DNA from: Dyadobacter sandarakinus
GTDB taxonomy: Bacteria > Bacteroidota > Bacteroidia > Cytophagales > Spirosomataceae
Length of the DNA: 64,000 bases
Direction: 5' to 3'
NCBI RefSeq assembly: GCF_016894445.1
Contig: NZ_CP056775.1
Span: 2,730,001-2,794,000, forward strand
Below the pieces are notes generated by a model that worked only from the letters and a program-made list of their open reading frames with translations, was not told the DNA's origin and made no database searches. This document shows positions 43,102 through 51,501 of this stretch, one piece after another (the stretch's first letter is position 1; each line of letters opens with the position of its first letter). The position numbers were made by a program, and so were the translations under genes.

Positions 43102-43488
43102 TCATTGTTTTCCAGTCAAAGGTGTAAAGAAGTTTACCAAATTTCCGTCCGGGTCGCGGAACAGTAATGACCGGTTTCCCCAGGGCATGGTTGTCGGAAC
43201 CTGTACAACTTGCTCGCCCAGGAAACCGGCCAGACGGTTGTAATGGGCGTCAACATCATCGACCTGGAACTCGATGATCACTGCGCGGTTCGTACCCGGC
43301 GTAGCGATATGCCCGCCTCCAAAAAGCTGCAAGGTGCGAATGCTTCCGATTGCCAGTACCGCCGTTTCTGTACGCAGCTCGGCAAAGTCTTCTGTATACT
43401 GTATCAAGTCCATATCTGCCGCCGTCCGGTAAAAGTCAACCATCGGTTTAATATCCGCAGTAATAATGCGGGCTGATGCCAATCTCAT
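43102..43488 (-). CDS. VOC-family (glyoxalase-like) protein
   Basis: A 128-residue VOC protein: SARIITADIKPMVDFYRTAA opens the first beta-alpha-beta unit; VIIEFQVDDVDAHYNRLAGF and NRSLLFRDPDGNLVNFFTPL the second. A Glu in the middle strand (IIEFQV) and the late Asp/Asn pattern resemble ring-cleavage or bleomycin-resistance relatives without a named substrate. It converges on the preceding hypothetical gene and is otherwise alone. Confidence 0.87.
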   Translation of the reverse strand: MRLASARIITADIKPMVDFYRTAADMDLIQYTEDFAELRTETAVLAIGSIRTLQLFGGGHIATPGTNRAVIIEFQVDDVDAHYNRLAGFLGEQVVQVPTTMPWGNRSLLFRDPDGNLVNFFTPLTGKQ

Positions 43489-43546
43489 TTGCTATCTGTT
43501 TAATGATTAGAGCACAAATAAAATGACGCGTGGTGACAACAGTATG

Positions 43547-43798
43547 TCAGCAGGAAACGGGCGGCATTGAATTTAGGGGGGCCGCCCCATTGAATAGCCT
43601 TTGTTGAATTCTGTTTTTCCTGCATTCAGCCTCACATAGTAAGCCAATCGGGCTTCTCAGCCCTGTATCATCTAATGCGATAATATGCTTGTGGATGATT
43701 TCCAGCAATTCATTCATCAAGTAATGAAGTATACCGATCTTGCCACTTTTTACAGCGGTTGCGTCAATCCTGTAAATCAAACTCAGATGCTCTGACAT
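43547..43798 (-). CDS. Possible small protein (83 aa)
   Basis: A minus-strand frame with ATG start and a helical-looking segment (ILHYLMNELLEIIHKHIIAL). Composition is plausible for a protein, but there is no ribosome-binding site I can point to and no family match. The rest of the 475-base gap between the VOC gene and the large membrane-protein gene shows nothing else. Confidence 0.3.
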   Translation of the reverse strand: MSEHLSLIYRIDATAVKSGKIGILHYLMNELLEIIHKHIIALDDTGLRSPIGLLCEAECRKNRIQQRLFNGAAPLNSMPPVSC

Positions 43799-43963
43799 GT
43801 CGCCGATAGTTGCAACAGCCGGTAAATCAATAAATTATAGAAATAGATTTTAAATTATTATTTATACTTAATTTCCTTATAGCGTAAGTCCTACGCAAAT
43901 ATCCACAGCTATTTCTCAGGAAGAATACGATATCGACAACCCTCATATCTGGATATCTCTGTT

Positions 43964-46900
43964 ATGAAATTCCTTAATATTTCTGCTGAGCGGATTCCAA
44001 TAATCATAACGCTGGTGATTGTCATTTTTCTTGGATCAGGATACTATTTTGTGTACATCCCCGGCAATGAAAAGGATATTAAAGAATGGAAATTTCGGGC
44101 GCTAACGCATACAGGCCACAATATTCAGGAAAAGATTGGTACCGGCCACAAGCAGTTAAAAACCTACCTTCATTCGAAGAAAGTAAAAGATGCTACCACT
44201 AGCCATACCCGAGCATTTAAGAAATCTTCTTCAATAAAGGATCTCAATGGATTCCTAAAAAAATTGCTAACCGACAATTTACCCATTTCAAATCTTTTAC
44301 CAGGAGACAGCAACAAGGTCTTTGTCAGTGAGTTTCTGGATCCATCTACCAATCCAAAGAAAATAACGCTAGCTGATACCTTGGCGGTAAAAAGCGGCTT
44401 TTATGAATTAAGGCTTACTTACGATTTCGATAAATTCATTAAGCCGTTGCTTTCCAAGCAAGTATTTGATCAATACTTCGTTATTGGCGAAGATGCTGTT
44501 CTGTACGAAGACTTTGCGTCAGGCCTTGATCCCGGACAAGACTCGCTGTTTCGGACCTGCGGTAAGCTTCAAGGCGCACTGATTACGGATCGAGAATATG
44601 CTGGCAAACTTTACAAGCTTTTTGTCCTTCCAATCGATCTGAATGCAGATACAAAGATCTTACTCGTCGGACTGCTGACCGCCGACCATTTCTCAGAAGC
44701 AAAAACAAGGCTTCCTCCCCGGCTGATTTTACTTCTGATCACTTTATTCACCTGCATTCTCGTAACGTTTCCAATCATTAAATTATATCAATTAGCTGAG
44801 GGAGACCGGCTCACTATCAGCGATGTTATTTCCGTCACCATCATAACTTCTCTGCTGGTTTCTTTGATTTTTTTCTGTTTTGTAAAATACAGTACAGTAT
44901 CCTCGGAGGATAAGCGGCATGCAAAGCAAAATTTAGCGGAAACGATATCCGGAGCATTCAAAAAAGAGATAAAGGAGAATTACCTTAAACTTGCATTGCT
45001 GGATAGGTGGAGTGCGCGGTACCCGCAATTCAAGCCGAACTTTTATGATGTAGGAAAGCTTGCCAAAGATTTATCAGCACAGAAAGAAAACCTGAATTTA
45101 GTAATGGGAAAAACATTATTTGACCGGGTTTTCTGGATGGATAGTGATGGGGAGGAGATAAAAACCTGGACTTCCGAGAGTGACAGTAGTTTCATCCCCG
45201 GCAATTTTAAAGAGAGACCTTATTTTAAAAATACGAGAGATCGGCGCACCTACGCGATTGACGGACTTAGTAATTCACAGCTATACATAGACCAGATTGT
45301 ATCCTGGGTATCCGGAAAATTTTTGACGGTCATAGCAAAACCAGCCTTGTCAGATAAAGCCGTTGCAGCAGTTTTTCTTTTTAACGAACAAAGCCTGAAA
45401 AAGACTAAAATCCCTCCCGGCTATGCATTCGCTATGATCGATTACAATGGGCGCGTTCTGTACCATTCGGATTCAACGAAGCCATTGAATGAGAATTTGT
45501 TCGACGAGTTTTCGGAGCAGAGGAATTTGCAATCGAGCATCAAATCGGGCATCAGTCAGCACCATCCTTTTAATACAATGTACTACGGCCGTGAGTACGA
45601 GGTACAGATGCAGCCCGTCGGCGGTGGTATCCCATTCTACATTGTAATTATGGAAGACCTGATGTTTGAGGAATTTCGCGACGTCAACGTATACACATTT
45701 ACGTTTTCTATGCAGTTCATTCTGTTTGGGCTCATCATTATCCAGGTACTTGCTATCTTCCTGTCGTCTACCCGACTGCTCAAAACCAAGGGTCGCTCAT
45801 TTGAAACCGGCTGGCTTGGGCCTAAATCTAACATTCGGAAAGAATACTTTATTGCGATGCTATTCAACCTGGGAATGTTCGTCATCCTCCAAGTATTTTT
45901 TATGAACGAAACGATACTTACTAGGATTTTTATGCTCTTGTCGGCTCTTGCCATCTTGCCTGCATTTCTGAGTATGCTATACTTCAAAAGATATTCAAGA
46001 AGTGCCGCAACGAGGCCCCTGGCTACCGTAAAATTTAGATCTGCTTGCGTGGCTGCCGCTTTCATTATTCCAATTGAGCTATCGGCTTACATATTGCCCA
46101 ATCAATCTTTCGCTAAACTTATCGATTTTCAATTGATTGCGCTTTATTTCGGCTCCATCCTATACTTTGAAGTTCAAAATCTTCCTCAAAGCGCCTCATT
46201 TCGTAAGTTTTTCTGTTTTAAAAAAGCCTATACGGGAATGCTGGCTTCGTGGCTACTGGTGAGTATGGGATTGCCGATCGTGCTATTTTTTAATGCCGCC
46301 TACAACTATGACCAGCATATGATTGCACGCTTTATGCAGCTGGAAATGGCTGAATCCAATGTCGGAGAAACCGCACGTATGCTTCGCGTAAGTGGCGATA
46401 CATTAAATAACGCACGAATAAGTGATATTAAAAACAGCTTTTATAAAGATCACTATTGGATTGATAGTGTATGTGTTGGTGCTGCCAAAGACCGGGTAAA
46501 CGATGCGGATGAGGCGGCGATCAATCTCATGCGAAGCTTTCACTTATATTCCAGCGATAAAATCCCCGACCGCCTTCCTATTTATAATTCCTTTTCTTTT
46601 GACTTCTCCTTTTATTTTAACAACCTGCTTCGGCAAAACCCCGGGGAACAAGGAGCCAGCGTTACCTATTACAATTTGTCCAATGGAATCGATCTTGTTA
46701 TTAAGTCGGCTGCACTCGATTTTCACCTGCCCGATATTCGTCAATTCGGCGGACTGATTCCCTGGCTGATCTTCTTGCTGGCATTGGTGGCTTTTTGCTT
46801 CGTCTTATTCGGATTAGTCAGGAAGATTTTCTCACTCGATATGATCGGGGAAAACAGGTCACCCCAATTCGATCCTGTAACCTGGCTTGCAAACGGCCCT

Positions 46901-47821
46901 GACAAGATATTTCTGATCTGCTTTCGTGGGGGATATTCTTCCAATGCAATGCTCCCATCTTCGGCCCTTATATTCAACGTTGCAGAAATTCCTCCAATAA
47001 AGGACTTGCCTGGAAGCAAATGGTGGAGGAAAACAAAAAGTGCAATCAGCGACACGCAAAGGCCCATCATTTTGGATCATTTCGATTACGATTTTAAGTC
47101 GGTCGAGACCAATAATAGAAAATTGAATCTTCTTGAAAAATTGTCGGCCGGGAACAGAAAGATTTTGATTTGCTCTGCGATTCACCCCACGCACATGCTT
47201 GCCGACAGTAAAGTCCAGCCACAAGAAAATACCGACAAGCTGAAAGATGATATTTATAAATACGAAGAGCGCTGGCATAGCCTGTTACGTTTATTCAATA
47301 TTGAAATTAATCCGATTACCATAAGTGGGTCCGCGGGGAGCAAAACGCTTTCAGATAACCAGGTTTTTGATGGTTATGTCGCACATTACCACCAATATTC
47401 CGCCATTTGGCAGTCACTGCCTGATGAGGAAAAGTTTGTACTCTTCGACCTTGCCGAGGATGGATTGGTGAACACCTATGATCAGGATGCATTCAGGATG
47501 CTGCTCAGGAAGGGGCTTATCGCAGAGCGGAGCGGCCGTTTTAAAGTATTTGACCAAAGTTTCCGCAATTTTATTCTTAACGGACTGAGCCGCAGTGAAC
47601 TGGCGGCAATTATGGAAAAGGTAAATGATAATACGAATTGGAATAAAACCCGCATTCCGCTCATGCTGGTGTCTGTTGCCATCCTTGTTTTCATCATTTC
47701 TTCACAACGGGAAGCCAGCATAAAGCTTTTGACGACGCTTGGTGCGCTCGCTACCGCAATTCCGGCACTGATCAATTTGCTTTCGGCGATTTCGGGAACG
47801 AATAAGAAACCTGCTAATTGA
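43964..47821 (+). CDS. Large multi-pass sensor-like membrane protein with degenerate NTPase/winged-helix tail
   Basis: A 1285-residue protein. Order: N-terminal TM (10-30), extracytoplasmic domain (about 33-255), two TMs (about 258-312), a larger extracytoplasmic region (about 320-590) with Cache-like features (GNFKERPYFKN, FAMIDYNGRVLYHSD), and six or more TMs (about 595-780) with another loop up to a TM at 931-953. The cytoplasmic C terminus has ICFRGGYSSNAM (979), where a P-loop would be expected but the GK(S/T) is missing, a Walker-B-like IILDHFDYDF (1035), ILICSAIHP (1067) and a winged-helix-like WQSLPDEEKFVLFDLAEDGL (about 1145-1205), as in STAND/AAA proteins. Two C-terminal hydrophobic segments (1229-1276) close it. 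It starts 28 bases before a DUF2235 gene, so they form an operon. Probable role: a signal-sensing membrane platform for the hydrolase (inference). Confidence 0.75.
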   Translation: MKFLNISAERIPIIITLVIVIFLGSGYYFVYIPGNEKDIKEWKFRALTHTGHNIQEKIGTGHKQLKTYLHSKKVKDATTSHTRAFKKSSSIKDLNGFLKKLLTDNLPISNLLPGDSNKVFVSEFLDPSTNPKKITLADTLAVKSGFYELRLTYDFDKFIKPLLSKQVFDQYFVIGEDAVLYEDFASGLDPGQDSLFRTCGKLQGALITDREYAGKLYKLFVLPIDLNADTKILLVGLLTADHFSEAKTRLPPRLILLLITLFTCILVTFPIIKLYQLAEGDRLTISDVISVTIITSLLVSLIFFCFVKYSTVSSEDKRHAKQNLAETISGAFKKEIKENYLKLALLDRWSARYPQFKPNFYDVGKLAKDLSAQKENLNLVMGKTLFDRVFWMDSDGEEIKTWTSESDSSFIPGNFKERPYFKNTRDRRTYAIDGLSNSQLYIDQIVSWVSGKFLTVIAKPALSDKAVAAVFLFNEQSLKKTKIPPGYAFAMIDYNGRVLYHSDSTKPLNENLFDEFSEQRNLQSSIKSGISQHHPFNTMYYGREYEVQMQPVGGGIPFYIVIMEDLMFEEFRDVNVYTFTFSMQFILFGLIIIQVLAIFLSSTRLLKTKGRSFETGWLGPKSNIRKEYFIAMLFNLGMFVILQVFFMNETILTRIFMLLSALAILPAFLSMLYFKRYSRSAATRPLATVKFRSACVAAAFIIPIELSAYILPNQSFAKLIDFQLIALYFGSILYFEVQNLPQSASFRKFFCFKKAYTGMLASWLLVSMGLPIVLFFNAAYNYDQHMIARFMQLEMAESNVGETARMLRVSGDTLNNARISDIKNSFYKDHYWIDSVCVGAAKDRVNDADEAAINLMRSFHLYSSDKIPDRLPIYNSFSFDFSFYFNNLLRQNPGEQGASVTYYNLSNGIDLVIKSAALDFHLPDIRQFGGLIPWLIFLLALVAFCFVLFGLVRKIFSLDMIGENRSPQFDPVTWLANGPDKIFLICFRGGYSSNAMLPSSALIFNVAEIPPIKDLPGSKWWRKTKSAISDTQRPIILDHFDYDFKSVETNNRKLNLLEKLSAGNRKILICSAIHPTHMLADSKVQPQENTDKLKDDIYKYEERWHSLLRLFNIEINPITISGSAGSKTLSDNQVFDGYVAHYHQYSAIWQSLPDEEKFVLFDLAEDGLVNTYDQDAFRMLLRKGLIAERSGRFKVFDQSFRNFILNGLSRSELAAIMEKVNDNTNWNKTRIPLMLVSVAILVFIISSQREASIKLLTTLGALATAIPALINLLSAISGTNKKPAN

Positions 47822-47849
47822 GATTTTGTAACGCTAAACCTAAAATTGG

Positions 47850-49051
47850 ATGACAGCAATGGAAACAAACAATACAACTCCAAAAAAGATAATAGTATGC
47901 TCCGACGGTACCTGGAATGATCCTGAACAGCTGGACCGCGGAAGCCTGGTCCCCACCAATGTTGTTAAATTTGCAAGAGCGCTTGCCCTGGCGGATCAGG
48001 CTGATCAAAAAATATTTTACGACCAGGGTGTTGGAACCGGTAATTTCTTGGACAGATATTTTGGTGGTTTATTTGGAAAGGGCCTCATCAAAAATATTTT
48101 CGATGGCTATGGCTTTATCGCCCAGCACTACAATCCCGGTGATAAAATTTACCTTTTCGGATTTAGTCGCGGAGCTTACACGGTACGCAGCCTGGGTGGA
48201 CTAATTGAGCGGTTCGGGATTGACAAGTCGTTGAACGCAGCGCAATTAGCAAAGGCAAGCACGCCAGCATCAGCAGGTAAAGTCTCACAGACCCGTACGA
48301 AGGATGTTCCGCAGGAGCTCAAATCGATAACAAAGCAATACGTGCAGTACAAATCAGCATCTGAAGATAAAAGACATGAAATCGTTGACACATACCGGGA
48401 GCAGACAGACGCTCATTATCCAGAAATTGAAATGATTGGCGTATGGGATACAGTAGGTAGCTTGGGCATTCCTCTGCCACTCCCAAGATTCAAATATTAA
48501 ACTGGCTCAATAAACGTATGGAGCAAATGCGACTGGGAAAGTACTGCTTTTTAAACGTACAACTCGGAAGTAAGGTGAAAGCGGCCTATCATGCGCTTTC
48601 CATTGATGAAAACCGAAAAGCATTCCTGCCGACATTATGGGAAAAAAGTCCCGATGCTCCCTCCGATCAAATTCTCAGCCAGGTTTGGTTCGCTGGTGTG
48701 CATTGTAATGTGGGAGGCGGATATGCTGATAGTGGACTCTCCGACAATGCATTATTATGGATGATTGACAAGGCGAGTAAAAACCACAATCTTAAATTTA
48801 ATAAAACTTACCTCCATCGCCGGGTGAATGCAGATTCGTTCTATGGTGAGATGCGCGACGAACGCAGAAAATGGAACAAAAAATTAATTTATACTCCTGC
48901 ATCCAGATCCATTATTGATCTTTGTGCGAAGGCACATATCGATGTTGTGATTGCGGAAAGCGCTTACAAAAGAACTTTGTCGGATATATGCAAAGTTAAA
49001 TACATGCTTTCAGATGAATTAATAAACGCCAGGCGGGAGCCCAGGTTCTGA
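47850..49051 (+). pseudogene. DUF2235 alpha/beta-hydrolase (phospholipase-like), frameshifted
   Basis: Two adjacent frames, 47850-48500 and 48518-49051, together make one DUF2235 protein of about 400 residues. The first part has IIVCSDGTWND, the nucleophile elbow GFSRGAYTVRSLGG and GVWDTVGSLGIPLPL. The second has YHALSIDENRKAFLPTLWEK and WFAGVHCNVGGGYADSGLSD with the catalytic His. The frame of the second part is open back to about 48482 (ILNWLNKRMEQ), so one missing base near 48483-48488 (CCCAAG) explains the split. No canonical slippery heptamer is there. It is either a real inactivating mutation or a sequencing error. DUF2235 includes type VI secretion lipase effectors (Tle1-like), but no T6SS gene is nearby. 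It follows the large membrane-protein gene by 28 bases. Confidence 0.8.
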
Positions 49052-49087
49052 GGCTCTCCCTTATTTCATTTTCTTTATCAGATTGTG

Positions 49088-49129
49088 AAAAAGCTAAGCA
49101 AAGAGCAATGAACAAATGCTTAGCTTTTT
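49088..49129. terminator. Bidirectional rho-independent terminator
   Basis: AAAAAGCTAAGCA and TGCTTAGCTTTTT form a perfect 13-bp stem with a 16-nt loop, with U-tracts in both directions, between the convergent DUF2235 and M15 peptidase genes. Confidence 0.88.
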
Positions 49130-49157
49130 CTATTCAACCAGGACAAATGCGATGCTA

Positions 49158-49607
49158 TCAGCCAGGCAGGTACTTCGTTCGTCCGTTTCCTAATTTAATA
49201 GCACGTAAAGGCTGCCTGCGATTTTCGGGGCCAAAAGAAACGTGAACCCACCGGCCAAATTCCTGTATTACCTGGTCAAAAGGCAGGCTGCCGTTCCGGA
49301 TAAAACGAAACAATTCTTCCACCTCGAATTTTGTGGAAAAAATGTCTGCTGCCTGCCCAATTAAATGTTGACTTTTAAGCGCCCCGCCCACTTTTGCATT
49401 GACACGGGGACACCTGTAACCGCTGGAAATCAGGACTGTCGCATTGGTGGATTCCCTCAGCGGCACCAAAACATTTTCACACAATGCCACCAGGTTTTCA
49501 ATGACTGTTACCGGAGGTGCAAATTGTTCGTCAAAACGAAACCTCGCCGCTGTCTGGCTTTCGAGCATCTCTTCCAATGTAAAATGTTGGGTAAGGAAAG
49601 TTGCCAT
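49158..49607 (-). CDS. M15-type peptidase (D-Ala-D-Ala carboxypeptidase/endolysin-like)
   Basis: A 149-residue protein of the Peptidase_M15_3 type, which cleaves peptidoglycan stem peptides with zinc. The N terminus (HFTLEEMLESQTA) is the usual lead-in, then ISSGYRCPRVNAKVGG, the zinc site SQHLIGQAADI (His and Asp) and WVHVSF (second His). The start at 49607 gives the canonical MATFLTQHF; a longer frame to 49643 starts with GTG. Such small proteins occur in phages, tailocins and secretion loci. There is no signal peptide, so it would need lysis or another export route, or act on the wall from a dedicated system. It converges on DUF2235 and lies 51 bases downstream of the multi-TM gene, same strand. 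Confidence 0.87.
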   Translation of the reverse strand: MATFLTQHFTLEEMLESQTAARFRFDEQFAPPVTVIENLVALCENVLVPLRESTNATVLISSGYRCPRVNAKVGGALKSQHLIGQAADIFSTKFEVEELFRFIRNGSLPFDQVIQEFGRWVHVSFGPENRRQPLRAIKLGNGRTKYLPG

Positions 49608-49658
49608 TTCGATCAGTTTTTTAATTAAATCAAAAATGAACACGCAGAAAAGCGCATG

Positions 49659-51110
49659 TTACGCGCGCTTTTCCGGAATCTTAAAACCAATGTAGGTAGC
49701 CGCACTTAACCCCTGTAATGCCAGAAGTGTTGCACCAAATTCAGGCATAGACAATCTCTTCCAGACCGAAAAGACAAAAAGTATCCCTAATACCATCGTC
49801 CATACAAGTATCTGGAACCGGTGAAAACTTACGCCGGTGTTGTCCCTGAGAATATCGCTGAGCCAGCCTGCCGATGATCTTGGCCTTGAAACGACATTCA
49901 AATCTGCCAGCTGATTATCCACCAACGAAAGACGAACTTGCCCGGCGATCCTTTGTTGCGTTAAAACCTGAATATTAGGAGGAGGCGGAACAGTGTTTAA
50001 GTTAGTGTCAAGTGCGGTTATTTCTTCCGTCAACTTTAATTTTTCCATTTCCAGGCTTTTTTGTTTGGAGGCGACTTCCTCCGATTTGCCGGAGTCGATG
50101 CTGGTTGCTCCCAATGCAGTGGCGGAGCCGATCCCTATCAAAATCAACGCCTCAGACGTAATAATATCGTATGCGCCGGTAATCAACCAAAGATATATGA
50201 AGGAGCAAATCACCCAGAAAAACCAGAATGCCATCTGGCAACGGGCCAGACTATACGGTTTGGGAACTTCGTTACCTACTGCATCCGTCACAATCGGACC
50301 GGAGTCACGCAGGATATCACTTTTTCTGGCCAGCCTGAATGTATAGAAAAGAAGAAAACCCATAAGGACTGTGCCCACCCAGAACCAGGCTTTTCTAATT
50401 CGGATGAGGTTAAATTTATTGCACGTGGGCTCAATGGGTATAGGAAATTCGCCTTCCAGACCAACACTCACTTTGGTCGGCTTGTTAAAGAAAAGAAGCC
50501 CTATCGGCGGCGCGCCAAGCAGGTCAGCCCAGATTTTATCATTTACTCCCACTGCCCTTTCCAACCTGAATCGCAGGATCTGCTCTGAGGGGCTGGGAGC
50601 CCCGGATTCGGGGTTAATACCTTCCACCTGGCGCCCGTCGAGATAAAGCATTATCTTTTTGGGACTGCACTTGTTCGATTCAATCGGATTTTCATCATTA
50701 TCAAGACATTTTGACCTGTTTGTAAGCTCCTTTAAATGTTCAACTTTTACCTCTATCAGGTCGCCGATACCCGCAAAGTTTCGATCTTCTTCCTTCTTCT
50801 CGCTATTGCCGTATCTAACAACACTCTTGACACAAGGTTCTTTTTTGTTAGCTTTTGGAGGATTGACACGGTCAGCACCTGGTTGCTCTTTAACTTTCGC
50901 GGGAGCATCAATAACCTTAGCCGCAGCGTTCGGGCTGTCATTTTGCCGTACTGTGTCCAGAGGCATTGAAAAGGCCAGCGTAACAATAGGGACAGCCTGG
51001 ATTAATAAGAATAGTTGCAGTGCCAAACAGTTACAAATGATGTCCATGCCTGAAACACATACTTTACCATTCCCCATTCCGGATTTAATTCCAAATCGGT
51101 TTGTTTTCAT
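49659..51110 (-). CDS. Multi-TM protein of unknown function with conserved C-terminal membrane domain
   Basis: A 483-residue protein: N-terminal hydrophobic segment (about 22-50), an extracytoplasmic part with a Pro/Lys-rich linker (KVKEQPGADRVNPPKANKK) and a beta-rich domain (KIMLYLDGRQVEGI, LLFFNKPTKVSVGLEG). Then come TMs near 262-283, 315-335 and 345-363, a coiled-coil segment (about 365-410), and TMs at 432-452 and 460-477. The blocks YSLARCQMAFWFFWVICSF and MPEFGATLLALQGLSAATYI recur in uncharacterised proteins of many bacteria, as I recall, but have no assigned function. It precedes the M15 peptidase gene on the same strand and faces the DUF2235 operon. Confidence 0.75.
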   Translation of the reverse strand: MKTNRFGIKSGMGNGKVCVSGMDIICNCLALQLFLLIQAVPIVTLAFSMPLDTVRQNDSPNAAAKVIDAPAKVKEQPGADRVNPPKANKKEPCVKSVVRYGNSEKKEEDRNFAGIGDLIEVKVEHLKELTNRSKCLDNDENPIESNKCSPKKIMLYLDGRQVEGINPESGAPSPSEQILRFRLERAVGVNDKIWADLLGAPPIGLLFFNKPTKVSVGLEGEFPIPIEPTCNKFNLIRIRKAWFWVGTVLMGFLLFYTFRLARKSDILRDSGPIVTDAVGNEVPKPYSLARCQMAFWFFWVICSFIYLWLITGAYDIITSEALILIGIGSATALGATSIDSGKSEEVASKQKSLEMEKLKLTEEITALDTNLNTVPPPPNIQVLTQQRIAGQVRLSLVDNQLADLNVVSRPRSSAGWLSDILRDNTGVSFHRFQILVWTMVLGILFVFSVWKRLSMPEFGATLLALQGLSAATYIGFKIPEKRA

Positions 51111-51501
51111 TTTCGAAAAGGTTTAGAAAAAACGTATAACAAATTAGCTCCTTTGTGGTGCATAAATGCTATTAAAAAATGAAACTTACTTAATGGTATT
51201 TAATCCAAAATCTTTTAACCATAATTAACATATCCGGATATTGAATGTAATAGATAATGTAAATGAAGGGACGCTGACCACGTATCGAAATTTCTTTATT
51301 TATGTTGAGAATAAACGCCCAAACACCATATTGGGAAGACGTGATTGATGCCTGATCTTCTTGACTATTTAGAACATGGCTGGTGATCCATACAGTACGT
51401 TTGAACCGTAATCCGCTTTTATTAGGCCGGCTGAGCGGAACATGTAGAGGCCGGCAAGATTTACGTTCCCAAACCTTCAAAATCCAGCCAAAAACGTTCC
51501 G
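51111..51501. other. 391-base intergenic region between divergent genes
   Basis: No gene that I can support. It is A/T-rich near the multi-TM gene, with a GC-rich patch at 51426-51456 where GGCCGGC occurs twice. Promoters for both divergent genes should lie here, but I find no clear TANNTTTG box close to 51502. Confidence 0.4.

Noticed and set aside
48470..48520. Programmed -1 frameshift in the DUF2235 gene
   Set aside because: No X-XXY-YYZ heptamer precedes the stop; CCCAAGATTCAAATA does not fit a slippery site, so a mutation or sequencing error is simpler.
47850..49607. Type VI secretion lipase effector locus
   Set aside because: DUF2235 includes Tle1-like effectors, but there is no VgrG, Hcp, PAAR or immunity gene nearby, so only the hydrolase family is claimed.
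49158..51110. Prophage or tailocin lysis cassette
   Set aside because: M15 peptidases occur in phages, but no holin, tail, capsid or integrase gene is adjacent, and the 483-aa protein is too large for a holin.
51190..51480. 96-residue minus-strand frame in the gap before the TPR-LuxR gene
   Set aside because: Composition is not protein-like, no ribosome-binding site or motif; treated as chance.
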